DNA from: Salinicola salarius
Lineage (GTDB): Bacteria; Pseudomonadota; Gammaproteobacteria; Pseudomonadales; Halomonadaceae
Length of the DNA stretch: 39,108 nt
Direction of reading: 5' to 3'
Assembly (NCBI RefSeq): GCF_003206135.1
Contig: NZ_PZJT01000001.1
Span: forward strand, 1 to 39,108
Part shown: positions 1-9,123 of the stretch, in pieces
How positions within the stretch are numbered: the stretch's first letter is position 1
How the letters are laid out: each line of letters starts with the position of its first letter
Translations under genes and position numbers: made by a program
The notes under the pieces: generated by a model
Database searches by the model: none
Told to the model about the DNA's origin: nothing
What the model saw: the letters and a program-made list of their open reading frames with translations, nothing else

Positions 1-96
1 TACCGAGAGATCACAGCTAGCTTCCTGGTCTACCTTTCAGCGTATTCGCCGGAAGATTATTCGATGATGGGTTATCGGCTCCAGCCCCGGCAGCGA

Positions 97-119
97 GACG
101 GCGCACGCCAGGCGCCGTC
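97..119. other. Hairpin in the leftmost non-coding stretch
   Basis: An 8-bp perfect stem (GACGGCGC / GCGCCGTC) with a 7-base loop. No T-run follows on either strand, so it is not a textbook intrinsic terminator. It may end a gene lying to the left of the window. I see no gene in 1-292. Confidence 0.35.
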
Positions 120-194
120 AGCCAATCCTGTCCCCTGCTGACATCGCCCGAAAGCGCTCTCTCGGGAAGATCGCGTCCGAGTGCCAAACAAAAT

Positions 195-209
195 CGATAT
201 CACATATCG
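195..209. promoter_or_regulatory. Palindrome upstream of the yhbW-like gene, possible operator
   Basis: The perfect inverted repeat CGATAT-CAC-ATATCG lies 84 bp before the start codon of the flavin monooxygenase gene, in a locally A+T-rich patch where a promoter would be expected. It has the size of a dimeric repressor site. No regulator gene is adjacent, so the operator role is only inference. Confidence 0.3.
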
Positions 210-227
210 GTTGCATTCACCTCGGAC

Positions 228-267
228 GCCCTCATGATGAGGATCATGAGGGCGCTAACGAGCGCCC
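228..267 (+). other. Two overlapping, mutually exclusive hairpins in the yhbW-like leader
   Basis: Stem 1 is a perfect 10-bp inverted repeat, 228-237 with 244-253. Stem 2 is a perfect 7-bp repeat, 250-256 with 261-267. Both use bases 250-253, so one RNA cannot form both at once. They end 26 bases before the start codon. Neither has a U-tract behind it, so a simple terminator/antiterminator is not supported. Confidence 0.4.
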
Positions 268-292
268 GCCCATTTCTCCGACGAGAACGCTC

Positions 293-1288
<996 letters not shown>

Positions 1289-1364
1289 TCGCATTACGCC
1301 GTGACTCGCTGCTTGAAAAATGCTCGACCAATTCCTCGTTGCAGAGGACGTCACTGGTCAGGGG

Positions 1365-1632
1365 GGGGGCGCGACGGCGTCTTCAAGACAGCGCTGGGCG
1401 GAGGGCGCCAAGCCGGGGCGCGCGACATGGATGTCGCGCGAGGCGCGTTAGGACATGGATGTCCGTACGCGCCGACCCGAAGCGCAGGCGCTTTCCGCTC
1501 AGGAATTCGCGGTCTTGCGACGCCAAAAGAGGGGGAGCGGCGAGGGGGCGAGCGTTAAGCCCCCTCGTCAATCAACGGTGAGAATCGCTGATTCGCGACC
1601 CAGTGCTGTCTTGAAGACGCCGTCGCGCCCCC
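1365..1632. repeat. 268-bp element bounded by 34-bp inverted repeats
   Basis: The left arm 1365-1398 and right arm 1599-1632 are reverse complements, perfect over the outer 28 bp and with one mismatch in the inner six. Inside are a perfect 10-bp stem with the core GACATGGATGTC (1419-1440) and a second ACATGGATGT hairpin (1451-1464). No open frame of substance lies between the arms. The structure resembles a non-autonomous palindromic element (REP/MITE type), but I cannot see a target-site duplication with confidence, and copies elsewhere in the genome cannot be checked here. Confidence 0.6.
1419..1464. repeat. Tandem palindromes with ACATGGATGT core
   Basis: Two hairpins share the core ACATGGATGT: 1419-1440 (10-bp stem CGCGCGACAT, GG loop) and 1451-1464 (6-bp stem GGACAT, GG loop). 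They sit about 10 bases apart inside the larger inverted repeat, like a paired REP unit. Confidence 0.55.
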
Positions 1633-1645
1633 TGCCTACCAACGA

Positions 1646-1675
1646 GAAACACCCAGCACATTGGCCGGGTGTTTC
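1646..1675 (-). terminator. Terminator of tal
   Basis: A 9-bp perfect stem (GAAACACCC / GGGTGTTTC) with a 12-base loop starts 24 bases beyond the tal stop codon. On the minus strand the 3' arm ends in TTTC, followed by TCGTT, giving a weak U-tract. Confidence 0.6.
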
Positions 1676-1699
1676 TGCATCAAGCTTGAAAGAAAAGAC

Positions 1700-2656
1700 T
1701 TAGCCGAGACGCTTGGCCAGCAGACCTTCCAGCTTCTTCTGGTCGGCGGCGAAGGTGCGAATGCCTTCGGCCAGCTTTTCGGTCGCCATGGCGTCCTCAT
1801 TGTGCTCCCAACGGAACTGCGCTTCACCGATCGGGTCGAGACGCTCGCTGCCGCTACCGGTATCGGTCACCTTGCGGGTCACTTCGCCTTCCGCCGAGGC
1901 GAGCTCCTCGAGCAGCGCCGGCGAGATGGTCAGGCGGTTGCAGCCTGCCAGTGCCAGGATCTGGTCGGTGTTGCGGAAGCTGGCGCCCATGACCACGGTG
2001 TCATAGCCGTAACGGCTGGCGTAGTCGCAAACGCCGCGAACGAACTTGACGCCCGGGTCCTCGTCCGGCGCGTAGGATTCGGTACCGGTCGCCTTCTTGT
2101 ACCAGTCAGTGACGCGGCCGACGAACGGCGAGATCAGATAGACGCCGGCTTCGAAGCAGGCACGGGCCTGGGCATCGGAAAACAGCAGCGTCAGGTTGCA
2201 GTTGATGCCTTCCTTCTCCAGCTTCTCGGCGGCGCGGATGCCTTCCCAGGTCGAGGCCAGCTTGATCAGCACGCGATCCTTGGAGACGCCGCGCTTCTCG
2301 TAGAGATCGATCAGGTGATGAGCCTTGTCGATGCTCGCCTGCTCGTCGAACGAGAGCTTGGCGGCCACTTCGGTGGATACCCGGCCGGGCACCAGCTTGG
2401 TGATCTCGGTGCCGATGGCGACCGACAGGCGATCGACCGCCTCTTCGATGCGGGCATCGGGGTCGGAAATTTCCGACTTGACCGCGCTCAAGGTCTCTTC
2501 GATCAGATCCTGATAACCCTCGAGATCAAACGCCTTGAGAATCAGAGACGGGTTGGTAGTCGCATCGTGGGGCTGATAACGGCGAATGGCATCCAGATCG
2601 CCCGTATCGGCAACCACCATGGAAAGTTGCTTGAGAGAGTCGAGTTGCTGTGTCAT
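1700..2656 (-). CDS. tal: Transaldolase
   Basis: A 318-residue class I transaldolase, the same length as E. coli TalB (317). It moves a dihydroxyacetone unit between sugar phosphates in the non-oxidative pentose phosphate pathway. Visible signatures are [10 protein letters not shown] (31-40) and RVLIKLAST, with the Schiff-base lysine at position 132 as in TalB. The ATG at 2656 has GGAG seven bases upstream; the frame stays open upstream but lacks family sequence there. It lies downstream of xylB on the same strand, 293 bases away, so it may have its own promoter or be read from the polyol operon. Its place fits use of xylulose-5-phosphate made by XylB. Confidence 0.95.
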   Translation of the reverse strand: MTQQLDSLKQLSMVVADTGDLDAIRRYQPHDATTNPSLILKAFDLEGYQDLIEETLSAVKSEISDPDARIEEAVDRLSVAIGTEITKLVPGRVSTEVAAKLSFDEQASIDKAHHLIDLYEKRGVSKDRVLIKLASTWEGIRAAEKLEKEGINCNLTLLFSDAQARACFEAGVYLISPFVGRVTDWYKKATGTESYAPDEDPGVKFVRGVCDYASRYGYDTVVMGASFRNTDQILALAGCNRLTISPALLEELASAEGEVTRKVTDTGSGSERLDPIGEAQFRWEHNEDAMATEKLAEGIRTFAADQKKLEGLLAKRLG

Positions 2657-2898
2657 GAGTCGCTCCATCGTCGTGGCGTGTGATTGCATCCCGTCGCAAT
2701 CCTGATCCTGAAAGCATAACACCGATGCCCGGCTCTCGCCGTGACCCTTGCCGAGTTTCGGGCCATTCCTCATCGGCGGCATCCGATCCACCGTCACCAG
2801 GATCGGGAATCGCGATCTGCAAAGAGTCATGTCATCGAGGCATCATGGATTCTTTCGGAAAAGAACCTCGTGCCATGACTCATCGATGAGGAGGCGAT

Positions 2899-2914
2899 GC
2901 CTTGATTTCAAGGC
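2899..2914 (-). other. Small hairpin between xylB and tal
   Basis: GCCTTG-ATTT-CAAGGC, a 6-bp stem 36 bases past the xylB stop. There is no T-run. It could protect or separate the xylB and tal transcripts, but this is weak. Confidence 0.25.
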
Positions 2915-2949
2915 CCGACAGCCGCCACCGACTGCCGGAAGCCGAAGAC

Positions 2950-4437
2950 TCAGGCGATACCGTGCTCGCGGCTCAGCGCATCGCGGTAACGCCGATAAAT
3001 ACCGTGATAGCTGGCCACGGTTTCCGGTTGGGGTCGGGTCAACGTGGACTCGTCCAGCTTGACCCAGTCCCGGCAGAGCGCGTCCAGTGCCACCTCGGAC
3101 TCGCGATCGTCGCACCAGCGCGCCTGAATCGCGCCGCCGAAGGCCGCCGCCTCGGTCACTTCCGGGCAGACCACTTCGACATCGAGCACGTCGGCCACGA
3201 TCTGGCGCCAGATCGGGCTTTTCGCGCCGCCGCCGACCAGACGTACCTGGGTGGCCTGGCTCGCCAGCGGGCCGAGCAGTTCGAGGCCATAGCGCAGCCC
3301 GAACGTCGCGCTCTCGACGGCGGCACGGCAGAGGTTTTCCGGCGTGGTGTTGAAGCTGGTCATGCCGCTCATGCTCGCCTGGGCCTGCGGCAGCGCCGGC
3401 ACCCGCTCGCCGCTGAAGAACGGCAGCAGGGTGATGCCGCCCGCCCCCGGCTCGGCCTTGGCGACGGCACGATTGAAACCCTCGATATCGAGCCCGACCA
3501 GTTCCCGCAGCGTCGTCGTGGCCGAGGTCACGTTCATGGTGCAGATCAGCGGCAGCCAGCCATCGTGGCTGGCGCAGAAGTTCGCCACCATGGCGTTGTC
3601 CGGCACCACCGGATCCGGCGAATGGACGGCGATGGTGCCGGAGGTGCCCAGGCTGATCGTGACGCGGCCCGGCTCGATATTGCCGGTGCCGATGGCGCCC
3701 ATCATGTTGTCGCCACCGCCACTGGAGACGAGCACGTCGTCGCCGAGGCCCAGCTCCCGCGCCAGCGCCGGGCGAACCGTGCCGACCGCCTGGCGGGAAT
3801 CGATCAGCCTGGGCAGCACACTGTCAGCATCCAGCTCCGGGGCAATGAGTTCGAACACGTCGCGACGCCAGGTCCGCGTGCGCGTATCGAAGTAGCCGGT
3901 GCCGGAGGCATCACCCGGCTCGGCGACACGTTCCCCGGTCAGCCAGAAATTGAGGTAGTCGTGCGGCAGCAGCAGCGTGGCGATCCGCCGGTACGCCTGC
4001 GGATGCGTCTCGCGCAGCCAGGCGATCTTGGAAGCGGTATAGCCGGTCTGCAGCACCAGGCCCAGCTTGTCGATACAACCCTGCTCCCCGCCGAGCCGAT
4101 CGATCAGCCGCTCGTTCCACTCCGCGGTTTCGGTATCGTTCCAGAGCTTGGCCGGATGCACCGGCACGCCATCGCCATCCAGCGCCACCATGCCGTGCTG
4201 CTGCCCCGAGATACCGATGGCACGGACCGCAGCCCCCTCCACGCCGGCGTTGCTCAACGCCTCGCCGAGCGCACCACGAAATGCCTCGGTCCACTCTTCG
4301 ACACGCTGCTCCCGCCGGCCGTGGTCGCCCTGCTCCAGCCTGTGGGGACGAGAGGCTTCGCCAACGATGCGGCCGTCGCTTCCATCGACCACCACGACCT
4401 TGGTGCTCTGCGTGCCACAATCCACACCGATATACAT
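2950..4437 (-). CDS. xylB: Xylulokinase (FGGY kinase)
   Basis: A 495-residue FGGY-family carbohydrate kinase predicted to phosphorylate D-xylulose to D-xylulose-5-phosphate in the cytoplasm. The N-terminal phosphate loop MYIGVDCGTQSTK, the GISGQQHGMV substrate-side motif near residue 80 and the C-terminal GGGAKSPIWRQI adenosine motif are all present, and length and start match E. coli XylB. I chose the ATG at 4437 because the family begins MYIG; an ATG at 4446 is in frame but GAGG then lies only one base away. It follows mtlD by 84 bases on the same strand. In Pseudomonas fluorescens the equivalent operon gene is mtlY. No fructokinase gene accompanies it. Confidence 0.92.
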   Translation of the reverse strand: MYIGVDCGTQSTKVVVVDGSDGRIVGEASRPHRLEQGDHGRREQRVEEWTEAFRGALGEALSNAGVEGAAVRAIGISGQQHGMVALDGDGVPVHPAKLWNDTETAEWNERLIDRLGGEQGCIDKLGLVLQTGYTASKIAWLRETHPQAYRRIATLLLPHDYLNFWLTGERVAEPGDASGTGYFDTRTRTWRRDVFELIAPELDADSVLPRLIDSRQAVGTVRPALARELGLGDDVLVSSGGGDNMMGAIGTGNIEPGRVTISLGTSGTIAVHSPDPVVPDNAMVANFCASHDGWLPLICTMNVTSATTTLRELVGLDIEGFNRAVAKAEPGAGGITLLPFFSGERVPALPQAQASMSGMTSFNTTPENLCRAAVESATFGLRYGLELLGPLASQATQVRLVGGGAKSPIWRQIVADVLDVEVVCPEVTEAAAFGGAIQARWCDDRESEVALDALCRDWVKLDESTLTRPQPETVASYHGIYRRYRDALSREHGIA

Positions 4438-4521
4438 CGCATCCATCCCTCGATCAGTTCAGATTCCAGCCCGGCGCCATGGCCGGCGTAAACGCCGACC
4501 TTACCCCGTCAGTCGCTGAGG

Positions 4522-5997
4522 TCAATTGGCGACGAGATGCTCGACGCAGGCACGCGCACCATCCCGGTACAGCCGTTCTAGCGCATCGAGGTAGGCCGTG
4601 CGGAAACGTTCGTCGTCGGCCAGATCGCCGAACAGCTGGCGATTCTCGATGAACGCGGTCGGCTCGTCGCGGTTGCGCTTGGCGATCGCCATCAACTCGT
4701 CCTTGAGCCGATCGACCACCACGATCGGCTCGCCCTGCTCGTCGACGCCTTCGGCATAACGAGCCCAGCTCGCCACGACCGCGGCGCTGCGATGGATTTC
4801 GCCGTCCTGCGCCAGCTGTTCCCGAATTACCGGCAGCAGCCACTTGGGGATGCGATCCGAACTCTCGGCGCATAGTCGCGCCAGGGTGTCCTTGATCTCC
4901 GGGTTGGCGAAGCGCGCGATCAGGGTGCGCTTGTAGTCGTCGAGGTCGACGCCCGGCACCGGCCGCAGGGTCGGCGTGCCCTCTCGATTCATGTAGTCGA
5001 GCAGGAAATCGACGAACAGCGGGTCCTGGCACACCTCGTGGGCGTAACGGTAGCCGGCCAGATAGCCGAAATAGGTCAGCGCCTGGTGGCTGGCGTTGAG
5101 CAGACGCAGCTTCATCAGCTCGTAGGGCATGACATCGTCGACCAGTTGCACGCCGACCTGATCGTAGGCGGGCCGGCCGCTGTTGAAGTGGTCTTCCAGC
5201 ACCCACTGGGTGAAGGGTTCGCACACCACCGGCCAGCGGTCCTCGATACCGAAGCGTTGGTGGATCTCCTCGATGTCGGCATCGGTGGTCACCGGCGTGA
5301 TGCGGTCGACCATCGAATTGGGGAAACGGACGTTGGCATCGATCCAGTCGCCCAGTTCCGCGTCCCGCGCCCTGGCGTAGGCCACGAACATCTTGTGGGC
5401 GACCTCGCCGTTGCCCTGGATGTTGTCGCAGGACATCACCGTGAACGGATCGATGCCCCGCTCACGCCGACGCGCCAGCGCCTCGGCGACGATGCCGAAG
5501 GTCGTCCTGGGCGCCTGTGGCGAGGCCAGGTCATGCTTGACGTCCTCGTTGCCGAGATCGAACTCGCCGGTGACGTGATGGAAGTTGTAGCCCCCTTCCG
5601 TCACCGTCAGCGAGACGATGCGAATCTTCGGGTCCGCCAGCAGCTCCAGCGTGCCCTCGATGTCGTCCGGCGCGTATCGGTAATCGATGATCGAGCCGAT
5701 GACTCGCGCCTGATACTCCCCTTCGGGATGCTTGATCACCAGCGTGTAGAGGTGATCCTGCGCCGACAGCGCCGCCTGCATGCGCCGGTCGCCCGGCATG
5801 ACGCCGACGCCGACGATGCCCCAGTCCAGCGCTTCGCCTCGATTCATCAGATCGTCGAGATACATCGCCTGGTGGGCGCGATGAAAGCCGCCGACGCCGA
5901 AGTGGACGATGCCCGGTGTGACCTGGCTACGATCGTAGGATGGCTTGGCGACGGCGCCATCGAGTTGATCGAGAACCGCCGAATTCAACGATGCCAT
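4522..5997 (-). CDS. mtlD: Polyol (mannitol/arabinitol) 2-dehydrogenase
   Basis: A 491-residue long-chain polyol dehydrogenase closely resembling P. fluorescens mannitol 2-dehydrogenase (493 residues). It oxidises mannitol, sorbitol or D-arabinitol to fructose or D-xylulose with NAD+. Seen: the nucleotide-binding loop VHFGVGGFHRAHQA near 31-44, SCDN with Asn192, and the catalytic Lys296 followed by Asn301 and His304 in KLRLLNASH. AGGAG lies eight bases before the ATG. It sits between the transport ATPase gene and xylB in one operon. Pairing with XylB and not a fructokinase suggests arabinitol as the physiological substrate, though the family is promiscuous. Confidence 0.92.
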   Translation of the reverse strand: MASLNSAVLDQLDGAVAKPSYDRSQVTPGIVHFGVGGFHRAHQAMYLDDLMNRGEALDWGIVGVGVMPGDRRMQAALSAQDHLYTLVIKHPEGEYQARVIGSIIDYRYAPDDIEGTLELLADPKIRIVSLTVTEGGYNFHHVTGEFDLGNEDVKHDLASPQAPRTTFGIVAEALARRRERGIDPFTVMSCDNIQGNGEVAHKMFVAYARARDAELGDWIDANVRFPNSMVDRITPVTTDADIEEIHQRFGIEDRWPVVCEPFTQWVLEDHFNSGRPAYDQVGVQLVDDVMPYELMKLRLLNASHQALTYFGYLAGYRYAHEVCQDPLFVDFLLDYMNREGTPTLRPVPGVDLDDYKRTLIARFANPEIKDTLARLCAESSDRIPKWLLPVIREQLAQDGEIHRSAAVVASWARYAEGVDEQGEPIVVVDRLKDELMAIAKRNRDEPTAFIENRQLFGDLADDERFRTAYLDALERLYRDGARACVEHLVAN

Positions 5998-6058
5998 AGG
6001 GTTTCTCCTGAAAAAGTCACTGCTCCGGGAAAGATACTGAGCACCACGTAATCGCTGG

Positions 6059-7180
6059 CTAGGCTTCGGCGGCTGCCGAAGGCTGTGATGTCGGCTCGCG
6101 GCCGATGGCCAGCTCGCTCTCGCTGTCGAACAGGTGCAGTTTGTCGCTGTCGCAAGTCAGTGTCAGCGTGTCGCCGATCTGGACTTTCTGATGGCCCGGC
6201 AACTGCGCGGTGACGGCATGTTCCCCCACGCTCAGTTGCACCATGGTCACTGCGCCCAGCGTCTCGACCACATCCACCATGCCCTCGACACGATTGGCAC
6301 CGGACGCGTCGCCGATCCGCAGGTGTTCCGGACGAACGCCGACCCAGACGTCCTGCCTCTTTGCCGATGCCATGGCAGCACGATGGGCTTCGTCCAGCGT
6401 GAGCCGGTACCCCTCGCCGCTGACCACGCCGTCGGCATGCCCGGCACGCAGGAAGTTCATCGATGGATTGCCGATGAAACCGGCCACGAACCGGTTGGCC
6501 GGAAAATCATAGAGGTTGATCGGCGTATCGATCTGCTGGATTTTACCGTCCTTCATCACCACGATGCGCTCGCCCATGGTCATCGCCTCGACCTGGTCGT
6601 GGGTGACGTAGAACGTGGTCACGTTGAGTCGCTTGTGCAGCTTGACGATCTCGGCTCGCATGTCGACGCGCAGCTTCGCATCCAGGTTGGAGAGCGGCTC
6701 GTCCATCAGGAACACCTGCGGATTGCGCACGATCGCCCGCCCCAGCGCGACGCGCTGACGCTGGCCACCGGACAGCTCCCTCGGCTTGCGGTCGAGCAGA
6801 TGTTCGATACCCAGCGTCTGCGCCGCTTCGTCGACCTTCTGCTTGATCTCCTCGGCCGGGCGCTTCTTCAGTTTCAGGCTGAAGGCCATGTTCTCGGCCA
6901 CGCTCATGTGCGGATAGAGCGCGTAGCTCTGGAACACCATGGCGATATCGCGCTCTTTCGGCGGCACCTGACTGACATCCTTGCCGCCGATCAGGATCTC
7001 CCCTTCGGTATTGCGCTCGAGACCGGCGATCATGCGCATGGTGGTGGACTTGCCGCAGCCCGAAGGCCCCACCAGCACCACGAATTCACCGTCGCGCGTC
7101 ACGAGGTTGAAATTGTCGACGGCGTTGTTGCCACTTGATCCGTACTGTTTGGCGACGTTCTTGAGTTCGACGATGGCCAT
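6059..7180 (-). CDS. mtlK: Polyol ABC transporter, ATP-binding subunit
   Basis: A 373-residue MalK/UgpC-type ATPase that powers sugar-alcohol uptake at the inner face of the cytoplasmic membrane. Walker A GPSGCGKST (about 38-46), signature LSGGQRQRVALGRA (about 134-147), Walker B VFLMDEPLSNLD and the H-loop region YVTHDQVEAMTMG are intact. The C-terminal 130 residues form the TOBE/MalK regulatory part, including VWVGVRPEHLRIG. The ATG at 7180 is preceded by GAGAGGG; upstream in-frame codons lack family sequence. It lies 45 bases after mtlG and 61 before mtlD. Paralogous MalK proteins are hard to tell apart, so the name rests on the operon. Confidence 0.9.
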   Translation of the reverse strand: MAIVELKNVAKQYGSSGNNAVDNFNLVTRDGEFVVLVGPSGCGKSTTMRMIAGLERNTEGEILIGGKDVSQVPPKERDIAMVFQSYALYPHMSVAENMAFSLKLKKRPAEEIKQKVDEAAQTLGIEHLLDRKPRELSGGQRQRVALGRAIVRNPQVFLMDEPLSNLDAKLRVDMRAEIVKLHKRLNVTTFYVTHDQVEAMTMGERIVVMKDGKIQQIDTPINLYDFPANRFVAGFIGNPSMNFLRAGHADGVVSGEGYRLTLDEAHRAAMASAKRQDVWVGVRPEHLRIGDASGANRVEGMVDVVETLGAVTMVQLSVGEHAVTAQLPGHQKVQIGDTLTLTCDSDKLHLFDSESELAIGREPTSQPSAAAEA

Positions 7181-7225
7181 GTCGTTAACCCTCTCGATGA
7201 AATTCGGTACCAGCACGATCGCCGG

Positions 7226-8050
7226 TCATTTGACGGCGCCGAAGGTCAGCCCTCTGACCATCTGGCGTTGCGTGAACCAGCCGAGCACGATGATCGGCGC
7301 GATCGCCAGCACCGAAGCGGCGGACATCTTGGCCCAGAACAGCCCTTCGGCGCTCTTGAACGAGGCGATGTAGACCGCCAGCGTTGCCGCGCTGTGGTCG
7401 GTCATGGTGATACTCCAGAACGACTCGTTCCACGCCAGAATCAGCGCCAGCAGCCCGGTCGAAGCCAGCCCCGGCAGCGCCAGCGGCAATACCACCTTGA
7501 ACAGCGTCTGCATGATGCTGGCGCCGTCGATGTCGGCGGCTTCGACGATGTCCTTGGGAATGTCGCGGAAGTAGGAGTAGACCATCCACACGATGATCGG
7601 CAGGTTCATCGCGGTGAACAGAAGCGTCAGCCCCAGGGCGTTGTCCAGCAGTCCGACCGCGCTGTAGACCAGATAGATCGGAATCAGGACGCCGACCGCC
7701 GGAATGAACTTGGTCGAGACCATCCACACCAGCAGGAAGTCGGTGCGTTTGTTGGGATAGAAAGCCATGGCGTAGGCGGCCGGTACGGCCAGCGCCAGGC
7801 CAATGACGGTCGAGGCGACGGCGGTCAATGCGGAGTTCCAGGCGTAATGCCAGTAGCCGCTGCCCTGTGCCAGGGCCGTCTTGAAGCTCTCCAGCGTCGG
7901 CGAGAAGAAGAAGTTCGGCACCACCGTGAAGGCCTGCTGCTCGGTCTTGAACGCGGTCAGCAGCAGCCACAGGATCGGGAAGAAGATCAGCAGCGCCACG
8001 ACCCACGCGAGCACGCCCATGGCAGTGTTGGCAAACCGTTGCGATTTCAT
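7226..8050 (-). CDS. mtlG: Polyol ABC transporter permease, MalG/MtlG type
   Basis: A 274-residue inner-membrane permease with about six membrane segments and the cytoplasmic EAA loop (EAADIDGASIMQTLFKVVLPLALPG region) that docks onto the ATPase. The start ATG overlaps the stop of mtlF as ATGA and has GGAG eight bases upstream, which fixes it against the longer open frame reading back into mtlF. The C-terminus RGLTFGAVK is typical of polyol permeases. It pairs with MtlF to form the transmembrane channel of the importer. Confidence 0.92.
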   Translation of the reverse strand: MKSQRFANTAMGVLAWVVALLIFFPILWLLLTAFKTEQQAFTVVPNFFFSPTLESFKTALAQGSGYWHYAWNSALTAVASTVIGLALAVPAAYAMAFYPNKRTDFLLVWMVSTKFIPAVGVLIPIYLVYSAVGLLDNALGLTLLFTAMNLPIIVWMVYSYFRDIPKDIVEAADIDGASIMQTLFKVVLPLALPGLASTGLLALILAWNESFWSITMTDHSAATLAVYIASFKSAEGLFWAKMSAASVLAIAPIIVLGWFTQRQMVRGLTFGAVK

Positions 8051-8982
8051 CGTGCGGCTCCCGCGTTGAGGTTCCCGGCAATGAAGCGAATCAGCATGAT
8101 GGCGAAGATGTTCGCCAGGACCACGGCGCCGATGGCGGCAGCCGACGCGATGCCGATGTCGTTCTGCTGGAACACGGTCTGGAAGATGTAGTACGGCAAG
8201 TTGGTGGTCGCGGTCCCGGGGCCACCGCTGGTGGTGGTGTAGATCTCGGCAAACGAGGTCAGGAAGAAGATGCTCTCCAGCATCACCACGACATAGAGCA
8301 CCTGCCCCAGATGCGGGACCACGATATGGCGGAACTCCTGCCAGGCATTGGCGCCATCGAGCCTGGCCGCCTCGATCTGATCCTCGGGCAGCGACTGCAG
8401 GCCGGTCAGCAGCACCAGCAGTGCGAACGGCGTCCATTCCCAGGTGATCATGATGATCACCGACAGCATCGGATAGTGGGCGAGCCAGTCGACCGGCTCC
8501 AGCCCCAGTTGCCGCGCCACCCAGGCGAACAGCCCGTAGACCGGGTGGAACAGCATGTTCTTCCAGATCAGGCCGGTCACCACCGGCATCACGAAAAACG
8601 GCGCCACCGCCAGCGTGCGAGCCACGCCACGTCCGACGAAGGTGCGGTTGAACAGCAGCGCCAGCGCCAGACCCAGGCACACCGTGATGACCAGACTGGC
8701 CGCGACGATGATCAGGGTATTGGCCAACGACTTCCAGAACGTGGGGTCGCCCAGCAGAATCGCGAAATTGTTCAACCCGGCGAAGCCGTTGTACATCGGC
8801 ATGATCAGGTTGTACTGCTGGAACGAGTAATAGATGGTCATCGCCAGCGGGACGAGCATCCAGATCAGCAGGAAGATGACCGCCGGCGCCATCAACAGTC
8901 GCGTGGTACGGGCGAAAGAGCGCGCCCCGGTAACCTCGGCAGAAGGCGTGGCGGTCGAGACGGTTCGAGAAATGGCTTTCAT
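8047..8982 (-). CDS. mtlF: Polyol ABC transporter permease, MalF/MtlF type
   Basis: A 311-residue inner-membrane permease. A polar N-terminus of about 35 residues is followed by a first membrane segment (RLLMAPAVIFLLIWMLVPLA) and five more, with the EAA-type loop EAARLDGANAWQEF near residue 210. I use the ATG at 8982; the frame continues to a TTG at 9018 without a better ribosome site. The gene is separated from mtlE by 141 bases containing a stable hairpin and 13-bp repeats, and is translationally coupled to mtlG. Confidence 0.9.
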   Translation of the reverse strand: MKAISRTVSTATPSAEVTGARSFARTTRLLMAPAVIFLLIWMLVPLAMTIYYSFQQYNLIMPMYNGFAGLNNFAILLGDPTFWKSLANTLIIVAASLVITVCLGLALALLFNRTFVGRGVARTLAVAPFFVMPVVTGLIWKNMLFHPVYGLFAWVARQLGLEPVDWLAHYPMLSVIIMITWEWTPFALLVLLTGLQSLPEDQIEAARLDGANAWQEFRHIVVPHLGQVLYVVVMLESIFFLTSFAEIYTTTSGGPGTATTNLPYYIFQTVFQQNDIGIASAAAIGAVVLANIFAIMLIRFIAGNLNAGAAR

Positions 8983-9028
8983 GCGTGATTCCCGTGGCTT
9001 TTGGATTGCGTGACGCAACCACTGGTCC

Positions 9029-9067
9029 GGCTAAACGATTTAGCTAAACAGTCCAGCTAAACGGTCC
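9029..9067 (-). repeat. Three 13-bp direct repeats between mtlE and mtlF
   Basis: Three adjacent units, 9029-9041, 9042-9054 and 9055-9067. The last two differ at one base (AGCTAAAC-A/G-GTCC) and the first shares GCTAAACG. They lie in the intercistronic RNA just before the mtlF ribosome site. Confidence 0.6.
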
Positions 9068-9079
9068 GACTTACGCAGC

Positions 9080-9109
9080 GACACCGCCGATCGGCCGACC
9101 GGCGGTGTC
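9080..9109 (-). other. Stable intercistronic hairpin after mtlE
   Basis: A perfect 10-bp stem (GACACCGCCG / CGGCGGTGTC), with a further TCGGCCGA palindrome in the loop, starts 15 bases after the mtlE stop. No U-tract follows, so it probably protects the binding-protein mRNA or causes partial attenuation, as in other binding-protein operons. Confidence 0.55.
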
Positions 9110-9123
9110 CACAGGCGAATCGC

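Larger units (their letters stand above)
1289..1699. other. Repeat-rich intergenic region, no gene seen
   Basis: This stretch between the yhbW-like gene and tal holds a long inverted repeat (1365-1398 / 1599-1632), two smaller hairpins with an ACATGGATGT core, and the tal terminator. Short open frames here consist of repeat sequence and have no ribosome site, so I call none of them. Confidence 0.7.

Noticed and set aside
1301..1703. Several overlapping open frames between the yhbW-like gene and tal
   Set aside because: They lie within inverted repeats and palindromes, lack ribosome sites and have no recognisable protein features.
2902..4491. Very long plus-strand open frame opposite xylB, and similar ones opposite tal, mtlD, mtlK, nasA and nirB
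   Set aside because: These antisense frames arise from third-position G/C bias. Their products are Arg/Gly/His-rich without domains, and the opposite strand holds full-length known enzymes with ribosome sites.
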